Shown piece by piece: positions 1 through 8,524 of a stretch of DNA of 18,716 nt (the first letter of the stretch is position 1; every line of letters begins with the position of its first letter). The notes under the pieces were generated by a model that searched no databases, was not told the DNA's origin, and worked only from the letters and a program-made list of their open reading frames with translations. The position numbers were made by a program, and so were the translations under genes. Source of the stretch: Russula earlei (lineage: Eukaryota; Basidiomycota; Agaricomycetes; Russulales; Russulaceae). The stretch covers positions 1 to 18,716 of the forward strand of contig JAGFNK010000903.1 in the NCBI GenBank assembly GCA_025769875.1, in the 5' to 3' direction.

Positions 1-871
1 TGCTAAAGGTGGTCTTGCCCCTCAGACAGTGTAATTGTTCTTCTATGTTTGGTGGAGCATGATAATCTGGAATGGTGGCATTGTTAAGTTTCCAGTAGTC
101 TACTACCATTCTTGGGGGCAGTACCATCCTTCTTTTGGACAAAGAAGACAGGAGATACGAAGTCTGAGATGCCATCCTTGATGAAACCTTTGGCCAGATC
201 TTCCTGTATCTGTCTTGACAGTTCTTGTTTTTCATTCTGGGGGAGGGGGTAGGTTCGACAATCAAGGAATTTGGGGGCGTCAGGTTTCAGGGTGATTCTG
301 AAGTTGAGTTCCCTTGACTGGGTGGGAGTCATTTGGCTCCTTCTTCCAAGAAGACCTTTTGATGCCGTGAGTATTTAGGGGGAATGATGGTTGACCTTAT
401 TTGTGCAACTCAGATTTTTGGTGGGTTTGTTATGGATACAGGGGTGAGAAGGACCCCTAAGTGGTTTCTAAGGTGACCGGTGCTCCAATTGATGAGGGGG
501 TTTATCGCCTTCAAGAAGGGATATCTGAGGATCATTCTATCTTCTCCCAAATTGGTGACATAGAAGGTGAGAAGTCAGGTGGTGGGTCCATGATGTACAG
601 CTATGTGGGCATAATGAGTTAGCGCTCCTCCTTGGTTGTTAGTGCCATCCACATTGATAATGGGTCTGGGGGTTCTGAGGGTTCGAAGTGGGATTTGTAA
701 TTTTCCCACAATTCCTTGGCTAATGAAATTTTCCATTCCTCCACTGTCTAGGAGCACTTGGCCAGTCTTTCCATTTGTTGTGATCATAAAGGGAACTTTC
801 ATTGAGTTTTCTTTATGTTAGACAATGGTATCTATTTGGGCCTTAGTACCGACTGTTGTACCTTGGCCTAG
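1..871 (-). pseudogene. pol: pol of B1: protease and start of reverse transcriptase
   Basis: The frame opens -1 to gag. The retropepsin-like segment has LLDSGGMENFIS, an altered form of the family LLDSGATENFIS with catalytic Asp-Ser-Gly kept, and then GEDRMIL.YPFLKA, the second conserved protease block. Reverse transcriptase starts around the block PKFLDCRTYPLPQNEK and continues through FVSPVFFVQKKDG and VVDY.KLNNAT to the window edge. Lesions: TGA at 575-577, shared with B2; a TGA and further stops between 350 and 420; and a 1-bp deletion near 308-314 that shifts the frame. The catalytic YxDD block lies outside the window. Confidence 0.85.
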
Positions 872-880
872 AGAAAATCC
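839..880 (-). promoter_or_regulatory. gag-pol -1 frameshift signal, B1
   Basis: The minus strand carries the heptamer GGATTTT (874-880) in the phase G GAT TTT relative to gag, then 5 nt, then a hairpin formed by GGCC (865-868) with GGCC (839-842) and GTAC (858-861) with GTAC (846-849). The pol frame is -1 relative to gag here. The same layout occurs in B2 and, with a different stem, in element C. Confidence 0.6.
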
Positions 881-2383
881 TCTTTGAGGATGAGGTCCCA
901 AAGTTTGGCTCTATCCTCCATGGGCAATGCTTTCATGCGGGCCACCATAGTGGAGGCTTCTTCCTCCTTGGGTGGTTCTGAGGTTGGTTTGGTGGTGTGG
1001 GCCTTGGAAGTAGTGGGGACTGTATTCTTAGGGCATTCCTTGCTAAGGTGTTCCTTTTCTCTACAATGGAAGCGGCGCCCTTCTTTGGCTAGTTGTTTTC
1101 TTTCCTCTTCAGTGAGTTTTTTGAAGTTGAACTTGGCGGTGTCCACTTGCATTCAATCAGGGTGGTGGCTTTTGTGTTCTGTGGGGGGGAAGGTTTTTCT
1201 TCCCTTGAGTTTTTCTCTAATGGTGATGAAATGGTGGTGTTGTCTTCTGGCTTCTTTCTTCCATTCTTGGAGGGTGGTGGGCCAGACGTCTCTATTGAGA
1301 ATTGCGGCATAAAGTCCACATTTGAGTCCATTTTTGAAACTCTTGATGGCAATTACATCAGTTTCAGGCCATCCAGATTTGGCCAAGAGTTGTTCAAAGG
1401 TGGAGATGTAGTCATCTAGAGACTCCTTCATTTTGTGTTTGGCAAGAGCTGCTTGGGCGTCTTCTTTTTCTGCTGTATTGGTGAACTTAAACATGAAGTC
1501 CATGACAAAGTCATTCCATAACGCTTCGTCCATTCTGTTGACAGGGTTTTGGGCCCTATTTACTTTTTCCCTGAGTGCAGTTGCCTGTGCATTGACCCAT
1601 CCTTCGACTTTTTCTCCCTGAATGTAGGAGAGGGCCAGCATAGTTTGTTTGAAGGGGGAGATCATTACTGCTTTGTCGTTGTTGAGACCCCAATACAAGT
1701 TAAATTCCATGATAAACCATTTTGTTTTGTTTCTTTCCCCTGTGAATGCTGAAGGCTCCTTTCTTCTGAGGGACCCATTAGTACCTTGTGGCACTGGGGC
1801 AGCTGCTTGAGGGGGTGGAACGATGAGTGGGGGGGGCCTGAGCAGCCATCTAAGGGGCCTGAGTGGCGGCCTGGGGTGGTTGTACAGCAACTTGGGGTTG
1901 GGCTGCCATAATAGGTTCAGGGGGGTTCTGTGGTTCGAGTTCTGGGGTTTCAATGAGTTCCTGGTTTTCAGGGAGGTCCTCTGGTTATAATGCAGGGGAT
2001 TCAAAGGGTGTCTGGGTTTCACCAGTGTTTTCTGGTTCAGGGGGGTTGCCTTCTGTAGAAGAGGCTTCTGATTCTGAAGGTGGTTCGTAGAGAGGATCAT
2101 TTTCCCTCCAGTAGCCTAGTCCAAGGCTGTTTCTGGCAAGTTCTAGGTCTTGGTGAGTGTAGAGCTGTCCTCTTCTGAGTTGTAGCTTGAACCAACGGTT
2201 GTTGATGAATTCAACGGGTAGTTCTTCATTGTTTTCTGTGGTGACATAACAAAGGAAGGTGTGAAAGCTGTTTCAAGTGGCAGTTCCTACAATGTGTTTG
2301 GGAAGGTCTGGGGAGGGTCTGGGTTGGACATGGATCCAATGGTTCGATGGTAGTTCAAGGTTGATCTCCAGAATGGAGTTAGG
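868..2383 (-). pseudogene. gag: gag of element B1, with nonsense codons and a frameshift
   Basis: The polyprotein would form the particle and bind the RNA. It has an N-terminal domain (motifs such as FHTFLCYVTTENNEELPVEF and GLGYWRENDPLYEPP), a Pro/Glu/Gln-rich linker, a capsid-like core (TKWFIMEFNLYWGLNND to about REKLKG), and a zinc knuckle near 1067-1108. Lesions against B2: TGG to TGA at 2273-2275, TAA at 1985-1987, TAG at 1850-1852, a frameshift in the G8 run at 1829-1836, and CGA to TGA at 1153-1155. The first Cys of the CX2CX4HX4C knuckle is Arg here. No in-frame ATG is seen between the LTR and the first conserved residues. The frame ends KEDFL then TAG at a -1 frameshift site. Confidence 0.85.
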
Positions 2384-2395
2384 AAGCTTAGCTTG
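2384..2395 (-). promoter_or_regulatory. Self-priming primer-binding site of B1
   Basis: Directly after the LTR end the minus strand reads CAAGCTAAGCTT. Eleven of these bases are the reverse complement of AAGCTTAGCTT inside the LTR (2726-2736), at the predicted 5' end of the transcript. There is no TGG start as expected for a tRNA 3' CCA primer. This is the arrangement of Tf1-type self-primed elements. Confidence 0.65.
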
Positions 2396-2991
2396 TGTTA
2401 TGGCATCGTGGCTGTAAGAGCGTTAGCTCAAGGTTCAGTGGGGCCAAGTCCTTGTGACTTGGTTCAAGGGGTTCAGTGGGGCTGGCTCAAGGAGACCAGA
2501 TCAAAGGTTTAGCATCTCAAGGCTGAGTCAGGCAATGACTCAGTCCATAGACAGAGTTGATCTTCTGGTTTCACAGAAGAGGAGGACAATGAGAGAGAAG
2601 CAGAGGAGGAAAAGGAACACAAAGGTTCCTTGAGGTGTGCTTAGTTCAAGTAGAGTGTAGGTGGGCACAAACAAGTTGTGATTGAGAGAGTATACAGGGC
2701 AAGGGATGCAACAGGAAATGGGACAAAGCTAAGCTTGGGACATTCCCCAGCTTTTACCGGCGCTTAAATACTGTACGTAGCAAGGCTGTACAGTACTATA
2801 TGTGGAACAATAGATAAAAGATGAACCCATAGCAAAAGGGACTCTAAACAATGGATGAAACACAACAGGTGAAACAATATGGAGCTGTAAATATCAAGGG
2901 ATGAAATGGTAACCATGGGATGGGGGGTGACAGAAAAAGAACAATAACAAAAAGGGTTAGAGACAAACTGTCAAGGGGGTAATTTACAACA
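2396..2991 (-). repeat. 5' LTR of element B1 (family B)
   Basis: On the minus strand it begins TGTTGTAAATTACCCCC and ends CCATAACA, giving TG...CA ends. The start is fixed by comparison with B2, whose LTR begins TGTTGTGAATTACC exactly where an LTR-A fragment is interrupted. A TATA-like box (minus-strand TATTTAAG) lies upstream of AAGCTTAGCTTT (2725-2736), the predicted transcript start. Both LTR-B copies are 596 bp. The 5-bp target flank would be 2992-2996, but the other flank is outside the window. Confidence 0.8.
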
Positions 2992-5274
2992 CAATTTGTG
3001 AAGGATGGCTGAGGCCAGGTGTGGTGACGAGGGGTGTGGTTGAGTTGTGATGTGAGGAGGGGGAGACAATGCAAAGGAGAGGCTGGAGGGGGGATAGGGA
3101 GAGTGCTAGTGGGTGGTCACTTGGGCGCTGATGGTGCTGCCAAATGCAATTGTGGGTGGGACAATTGGAGAGATTGGATGGCAGATGTGAGGTAGAGAAG
3201 CAAGGGGGTGTGGAAGTAGAAAGGGAGAGGGAAGACAGTGGCAGGCTGGGAAATGGACACATAGGTGGCGTGCAGATCTCTGACTAACAAAATGAGAGAC
3301 TAGTAAAAGGGGAGAAAAAGCATACCAAAATGTACAGTAGCAACACCATCCAATGACAACAAAGACAGTGGCATGGTATGGGGCTCTTCAGCTGTGTGTT
3401 GGGACTTGTCAGTGCATGGTGAAGGTGGGGGGCGTTGAGGGTGAGGGCATGTGGCAGTTGATGGGGGTGAGGGTGGCATGCTGGCAGTGATGATGATGAT
3501 GTGAGGACAAAGAGGAGATGGCATGAATATGCACATATGTACTCTTGTGAGCGATTCATGGCCAGCCATATAGCTGTGTGGGTGAGGCGACATTGAGGCC
3601 ATGTGCCTTTGTGACAATTTTGCATGTCTTATGGTCTGTGCATGTGTGCTGTAGTGAGCAAGAAATGGTGTGTTCTTGAGTGCTGGATGAGGACAGTGAC
3701 AGTGAGCAAGAGATGAGCACACAAAGTTTGAAAGACAAGGGGAGTCAAGGTGCTGAAATGCGAGGTTGAGAACGACGAAATCAGAAAACATATGAAAGAA
3801 ATTGAACCATGAAACACATACTAATGATCTCATAGCATAATACTACTTATACTGAAACCAAGAGATGAAAGCAAGAACAAGAACATGATGCATTGAGGAT
3901 TGTGACCCCTCACGTACTTTGGTGGTGTTGTCAATCAATTGCGAGCACACACGTTGTGATCGGTCATAGGAGATTGAGTCCAGGTCTTGAAGAGGATTGT
4001 CGCTAATCGATGATTGGTTGGAGAGAGGGACAATGTGAGTCAAAGAGGATTTGAGAGGAGAGGGAGGATGAGGAAAGAGTGCTTGAGGAAGAGATGCAAA
4101 TGAATGAGAATGCGAACATTGAGTGAGTTGGTGGCACATACCCATACCCTTGTTTTTTTTTGAGTTGCTTCCTTGCTGCCACACATCAGTTGGACACTGT
4201 ATGTTGCTTCTCACACCCACCTCACCTTCACCTAGCCCATTCTCTTGCTCTTGAGGTTGAACATGTCATATCCCAACATCTTCAAGTCCATCATCCAGCG
4301 TGCTCCACTCATGGTCACTTTATGGGTGAATTTTCCGTCTTTCAGTTGCAATTCAAGACTGATTCATTTACAAGTGGTTCTGTGGCACAATCTTGGTGCA
4401 GGATGAGCACCATGATGCTGCAACCGGGTGGGCTTGATACCTCAAGTTCGAGCTTTCATTTGGGCAGCATGCCAATCATTTGGGTGGGAAGGTGGATGAG
4501 GGTCATCGACTGCAAGGTGGTCTTTCTGAGGAACCTGGGGAGAACACGAACTGACACCCCAGCCAAACAAAAAAGAGTTAGGTCATTGCTAGAAGAATGC
4601 TTCCCTTGTGTGATATATTACCCCATCAAAAGACTGCACCTCAGGCTCTCTGTTGGTCTGTTGGAGGGCACACAATGACTGAACAATAGTGTTTGTGGTT
4701 CAGCTGGCTTATTCCTGCCACCACATGAATGAGGGGAATGTCCCATCTGACAACAAAAAAGGGCATTAGATGGTGAAGGGGCATGCTCAGGTGTCCATGC
4801 ACACAGGTGCACTGAGGCCACAGGACCTAGGGCTGCCCTGACAGCCTCATGCAATTGCACCACTTGGCATGGGGCAAAGATGCAGAAAAAGAGAAAAGAG
4901 TGAGATGCACAGGGCATGAACCGATGGTACCAGCTACCCTGTCATGTGCTAAAGACTTCCATTGCAGGCTATAGGGATGTTGAGGGCAATACATCAGCTA
5001 CATCCCAGGCACATGTACAACAGGGATGGCTGGCAGCAAGGAGAGGGAGAAAAGGAAGAGATCTGCTTACTCTTAAAGGGGAGGATGGAGAAAGAGTGGC
5101 CATGCTTTCAGCATGGAGAGGCTTCCAGATAGGACCCGGTACCTTCATAATCATGACTGCTCACAGAGGTATTCACAAGGGATCCACCTGCTCTTGAAAG
5201 GGGACATGGTGAAAGAGTCAACTGCCTTGACAATTGTGTCCATCTAGTGTAGAAAAGTGTGAGTATATATATTC
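2992..5274. other. 2.3 kb with no supportable gene
   Basis: I see no conserved domain, RNA gene or LTR here. Several open frames exist, mostly on the minus strand at 3284-3833 and 3843-4220 and on the plus strand at 4160-4678. They are low-complexity His/Pro/Ser-rich products of a strand bias: the plus strand is G/A-rich, especially 3000-3800. There is a T9 run at 4153-4161, a short TGATGATGATG repeat near 3488, and a perfect 7-bp inverted repeat CCATGCT/AGCATGG at 5100-5116. The stretch nearest 5274 is probably the 3' flank of the broken gene that ends there. Confidence 0.5.
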
Positions 5275-5718
5275 TTACAATTGAGCCTTCTTATTTTTCT
5301 TCAAAGCTGATGCATCCTCCACTGCAAAGCACAAAATCTGTGAGGCTGTCCTGAATTCCATGCCACTAACATCTGCCAGCTCATTGCAAGTGAGTGGTAC
5401 AATGTCTTCAATTGTATAAATTTGTGGGTTTCTAGAAGGATGTCAGTGTACTGTGAGAAATCTTCACCATATTTATTTCAGAAAGGGTGCTCCTCAATAA
5501 AATGGAGCCACTCCCTTAGGTCAGGGTAGGTGATGTTCCTATTGGATGTGGTGCACTTTGACTGGGGCAGCAAAGACCCAGGGTTTGGAGTAGAGGGAGC
5601 AATGGGAGTTTGAACCATTAACATTGTTGGCAAAGGTGCCCCCCAGCATCATCATCATCATTTGCGCCCATTGGGGTGGATCAGAGGATGATCCAACCAC
5701 TGTGTGGCTAGGGTTTGG
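5275..5718 (-). pseudogene. Broken host-type gene, 3' part with SAM-like domain
   Basis: The minus strand reads from a Ser/Pro/Met-rich linker (PPQWAQMMMMM) into a segment resembling a sterile-alpha-motif fold: YPDLREWLHFIEEHP, then YGEDFSQYTDILL, IEDIVPLTCNELADVSGM, and TASQILCFAVEDASALKKN, ending in TAA at 5275-5277. SAM domains usually mediate protein-protein contacts, and the ligand cannot be inferred. The reading needs a frameshift near 5545-5560, has a TGA near 5481, and needs another frameshift near 5420, so the gene is dead. It continues upstream at 7212: removing LTR-E joins the two parts in one open frame at the codons Ser-Met-Pro. The resemblance to a basidiomycete-restricted family is from memory and unverified. 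Confidence 0.6.
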
Positions 5719-5881
5719 CATGGTGTTAGAATTTGACTTGTGCTCATGATTGACTGCTTACCTATGATTGCTTACTTGTTTCTGCTTACTAATTGGCTGA
5801 CTGATGCTTTCTTATCGTGGACTGATAGGATGACTGATGCTTAGTGATTGCTTACTGGACTGATGACAGATACTAGGAAAG

Positions 5882-5903
5882 AATGACTCATGCATGAGTC
5901 ATT
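5882..5903. promoter_or_regulatory. 22-bp palindrome with two bZIP-type TGACTCA sites
   Basis: The half-site AATGACTCATG is followed by its exact reverse complement. This gives TGACTCA at 5884-5890 and TGAGTCA at 5895-5901, the consensus bound by Gcn4/AP-1-type bZIP factors. It lies about 105 bp upstream of the LTR-E TATA box, where a U3 enhancer would be. Binding is inferred. Confidence 0.5.
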
Positions 5904-6210
5904 ATTGATACTTTCGAATTGCAGTTCCTGTTTCTGGATAGTAGTGGGTCTCAGCTATGTGTTCCCCAAGTTTCATACAATTCAGATCAGCCATTATGGA
6001 GATACAGTATAAATACTCTGGTGTATTGGGAGTTGAGCCTTACACTTGACTTACTCAGTGAATTAACAAACAATTCTCTCTCTCTCTCTCAAAGTAACTG
6101 CTCTTCACAATCAGAGGCCCCTCTCCTCTCTTCCATTTACTTTACCTGAGATAATATCAAAGGAGTCCAAGTCTAGTGCTTGAACTATATCAAGCAACTC
6201 TGTTGCTAAG

Positions 6211-7175
6211 TGTCATGAACCATTTCCCAGAGAGGGCCCTTGAAGGACCCTTCCTTATGAGAGGAAACCCAGCCTCTATGGTGTCACCCTGTTCACATGG
6301 ACAAAAGGGGTGAGTAGAGGTGTCCACAATATTGCACACATATTTTCACACAAGTGATTCTTGGCATAATCGACATACAGCAAGCCCCACTTAATGGCAA
6401 CCTTTTTAGCAATAAAGGACAGTCTTATAGCCTCCCTAAAGACCCTTTATGACGACTCTAGGTGCTCTACAATAGGCACTAACACAATACCAAAGACCCT
6501 ACAATGCGTTATTAGACTAACTCTAATGACTATAGAATGAACTATAAAGCAAGACTAAGGACCTTAATTGAAGTATTAGGGTTGACTCTAAGGACCCTAA
6601 TAAGAACTATATAAAGGGCCTTACAGATAACTCTATTCCCTAAACCAAACTACAAGTCCTCAAATGACCAGCCCTAAACTAACTGACAGCAAATAAATCA
6701 GGTGCTTTGCACATGTACTAAAGCAGTTAACACATGGACAGTAAAGGCCCTTACTCATCAAGAGAAGCCTTCTTACTCAGCAGCTTACTGAGCATGACTG
6801 AGCATGCTCAGTAAGCATACCCTGACTTCTTACTCATCTGTCTATTGTGCTTGATAACAAGGTTATGACTTGTTCCCTATTTAGCAGTTCTCTTGTAGTA
6901 TATAAGCGCTCAATAAAGTAGTGGACAGTCTTCAGACTGTCCATTTGTTTACGGCACTCTCCATCCCTGGGATACTCCTTTAAGGACCGTCCCCTTGTGA
7001 CTATCCTGGCTTCTTCTCTGTGTACCTGCTCAACTCTACCAGTGACTGTACCTCTTTGGTATTTGGTACTGCTTTGGACTCTACTCTTTGCCCATGCTGT
7101 CTTGGACATTTATCAACTCATCTTTGAGCTCACCCCTTGCTCTTGAACTGGATTGTTCAACAGTGAGTCTCGACA
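6211..7175 (+). mobile_element. Solo LTR-D (965 bp), nested in LTR-E
   Basis: It starts TGTCATGAACC and ends GTGAGTCTCGACA. It is flanked by the 5-bp duplication CTAAG (6206-6210 and 7176-7180). It is related to LTR-A: similar ends, TATATAAG at 6899-6906, then AGACTGTCCATTTGT and CTGGGATACTCC. It contains a 14-bp inverted repeat (6783-6796 and 6803-6816, arm GCTTACTGAGCATG) and several copies of a motif like CTAAGGACCCTA between 6438 and 6600. There is no internal region, so this is a product of LTR-LTR recombination. Confidence 0.9.
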
Positions 7176-7211
7176 CTAAGAGCAATATTTAAGAGTGGTG
7201 AAATCTTAACA

Positions 7212-7721
7212 CATGGAGCCCAATGTATCAGAAGGGGGTGGTTGTGATGTTTCCTGGTTCCTGACTTTCACCTGTTGAAAGCATTTGTCTGTGAGATTTG
7301 GTTTGTCTGGGGGAGTATCAACTGTTGCAAGGCAACATGCCTGGAAAGGTGGTTTTAACCTTGAAGATCCAAAAGAAAACAATGGTGCATACCAACAAGG
7401 AGGCCCAAATGCTCAGATCCTCCATCATGTACTGGTAGTGTACACCATTCATTTGCACATAGCATGGCATATTGTGCTTTTTGCACTGGTGTTTATCAGT
7501 CAAGAGCTTTAAAAGGTCATGTTGTTCTTGGCCAGGGAGATCTGAAAGTGCATTCAAGGGTGCCGACTGTACCTGGGTCTTTCTTTTTACTGGACCCTTC
7601 CATTGAGAAATCATCAGATGCAATTATGAGGAGTAACATTTAGGTGCACCTTTTCTGTGCCTGGTTCAGAGGTATCAACAATCTGGATGCTGAAAGGCTT
7701 GACTTTGCCCTTTCCTGTCAT
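7212..7721 (-). pseudogene. Broken host-type gene, middle part with Cys/His motif
   Basis: Reading leftward from 7721: MTGKGKVKPFSIQIVDT, a frameshift or stop near 7622, then a segment containing LLKLLTDKHQCKKHNMPCYV and NGVHYQYMMEDLSIWASLL. The Cys-X2-His-X3-Cys spacing and the HY...L.IWA tail look like a small metal-binding or DNA-element-associated module. A likely 52-nt intron follows (7392 to 7341, GTATGC...CCAG). The next exon (7340 to 7212) reads ATVDTPPDKPNLTDKC and runs in frame through the LTR-E insertion point into the part at 5718. Function is unknown. Confidence 0.55.
7341..7392 (-). other. Probable spliceosomal intron (52 nt)
   Basis: On the minus strand it has a GTATGC donor and a TTTCCAG acceptor with a polypyrimidine stretch. 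Its length is typical of basidiomycete introns. Removing it places the IWASLL end next to an open frame that continues for about 43 codons to the LTR-E site and beyond. Confidence 0.5.
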
Positions 7722-7834
7722 TGTGATTTATTACTGATGCACTGTAGATATCACTCTGGGGTGTCAGCACAATGCTCCAGACAGTAGTTCCATTGTTTGG
7801 ATTGACTTATGGCTTAGTCAGGTCGATATTACAA

Positions 7835-7934
7835 GCAGAGGAGCAGTAGTATACCATAGTCTCAATTGCTCCTCTGCAGGTGTGTAGTAGTTTGACTCCT
7901 CATAACAATACTAGTCTCAATTGCTCCTCTGCAG
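7835..7934. repeat. 22-bp direct repeat plus inverted arm
   Basis: A 22-bp unit beginning AGTCTCAATTGCTCC and ending TCTGCAG occurs at 7858-7879 and 7913-7934. An inverted arm GCAGAGGAGCA (7835-7845) pairs with TGCTCCTCTGC (7868-7878). The block lies between two parts of the broken gene. It could be a small non-autonomous element or a local slippage duplication. Confidence 0.7.
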
Positions 7935-7976
7935 TTCCCTTTCAGTCCTGTGGACATAAGGGTGCTAATATGTCGC

Positions 7977-8182
7977 TTATTTAACATTTCCATGGTTTTT
8001 CGCCTTCTGTTCATCAATATGGTTCCACACATGCTCAATTAGCTTTTGAAAGGAAGCTCCATCTTCAAGCAACTTTGCAACAGGCTTACCTGTCTTGGGC
8101 ACCATCCAGGGAAGGATATATCTGATGTGCAATAGACAGACAATGCTTGTTTCCATTTTGGCCACAAATTGGACAAGAAGAT
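7977..8182 (-). pseudogene. Broken host-type gene, N-terminal exon fragment
   Basis: An open frame starts just after a likely 3' splice site (CTCATTTTCAG, RC of 8183-8193). It reads DLLVQFVAKMETSIVCLLHI, then YILPWMVPKTGKPVAKLLED, then FQKLIEHVWNHIDEQKAKN, ending at TAA near 7977. Strand, order and spacing suit the 5' part of the gene seen at 7212-7721 and 5275-5718. The link between 7976 and 7722 is not an open frame: it holds duplicated 22-bp segments and may be an intron or an insertion. Upstream exons are not recognised. Confidence 0.45.
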
Positions 8183-8519
8183 CTGAAAATGAGATGTCAG
8201 ATTTGTTGAAGATGCGCAGTGTGTGTGATTAGATAGCAGCAGATGATAAGATCACAGGCCAATCTATCAGACAATAGTTCAGTTTGGTTGATACAAAACT
8301 GATATTAAATATGTACCTATCAGACAATAGCTACAACATGTTATCAGTATGGAGTGATAGGATATCATTGAGTAAGTACTCACTTCAGTTTGGTTGATAC
8401 AAAACTGAAGTGATTTATGTGCTTTGTGGCATTCTTAAGTACCTCAGACTGCCACCAAGTGCAGTGCAGCTAACTACCATTATGGATCACTAGGTATGTC
8501 TGAGGATCAGTGGTAACTA
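8183..8519. repeat. Gene-free interval with two interleaved direct repeats
   Basis: No gene is seen. A 25-bp unit (TTCAGTTTGGTTGATAC followed by AAAACTGA) occurs at 8278-8302 and 8384-8408. Its ends are complementary, so it can fold as a hairpin. CTATCAGACAATAG occurs at 8264-8277 and 8317-8330. The interval is the presumed intron or 5' flank of the broken gene and ends at solo LTR-A. Confidence 0.65.
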
Positions 8520-8524
8520 GCTAC

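Larger units (their letters stand above)
1..2991 (-). mobile_element. Ty3/gypsy element B1, 5' portion, degenerate
   Basis: Reading leftward from 2991, the order is 5' LTR, self-complementary primer-binding site, gag with zinc knuckle, protease, and the start of reverse transcriptase. The element leaves the window inside reverse transcriptase, so its 3' half and 3' LTR are unseen. It is a sister copy of B2 at 10093-12976: the LTRs are the same length (596 bp) and gag and pol align throughout. Several nonsense codons and two frameshifts make it a dead copy. The family assignment rests on the order protease then reverse transcriptase directly after gag, and on the motif run VSPVFFVQKKDG followed by VVDY.KLN, which is typical of Ty3/gypsy reverse transcriptase. 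Confidence 0.9.
5724..7211 (+). mobile_element. Solo LTR-E, split by solo LTR-D
   Basis: It starts TGTTAGAATTTGAC and ends GTGAAATCTTAACA; the end's reverse complement TGTTAAGATTTCAC matches the start almost base for base. It is flanked by the 5-bp duplication CATGG (5719-5723 and 7212-7216). After removing LTR-D and one copy of CTAAG it is about 518 bp. It has TATAAATA at 6008-6015, a (TC)8 tract at 6075-6090, and short direct repeats TGATTGCTTACT (5765, 5845) and TGACTGATGCTT (5798, 5831). No internal coding region remains, so copia versus gypsy origin is open. Orientation is taken from the TATA box. Confidence 0.85.

Noticed and set aside
884..2090. Plus-strand open frames across 884-1419 and 1433-2090
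   Set aside because: They are antisense shadows of the B1 gag frame, which carries the zinc knuckle and the capsid-like core on the minus strand.
3284..3833. Minus-strand open frame of 177 codons
   Set aside because: His/Pro/Ser-rich low-complexity product of a G/A-rich opposite strand. Several frames are open at once, and there is no motif or splice context.
4160..4678. Plus-strand open frame of 172 codons next to a T9 tract
   Set aside because: No recognisable domain, no support from neighbours, and composition like random sequence. Kept as part of the gene-free interval.
4916..5197. Plus-strand open frame with a basic patch, considered as a DDE transposase fragment
   Set aside because: No catalytic motif and no recognisable helix-turn-helix. 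The partial internal repeat around 5061 and 5188 is too weak to support a call.
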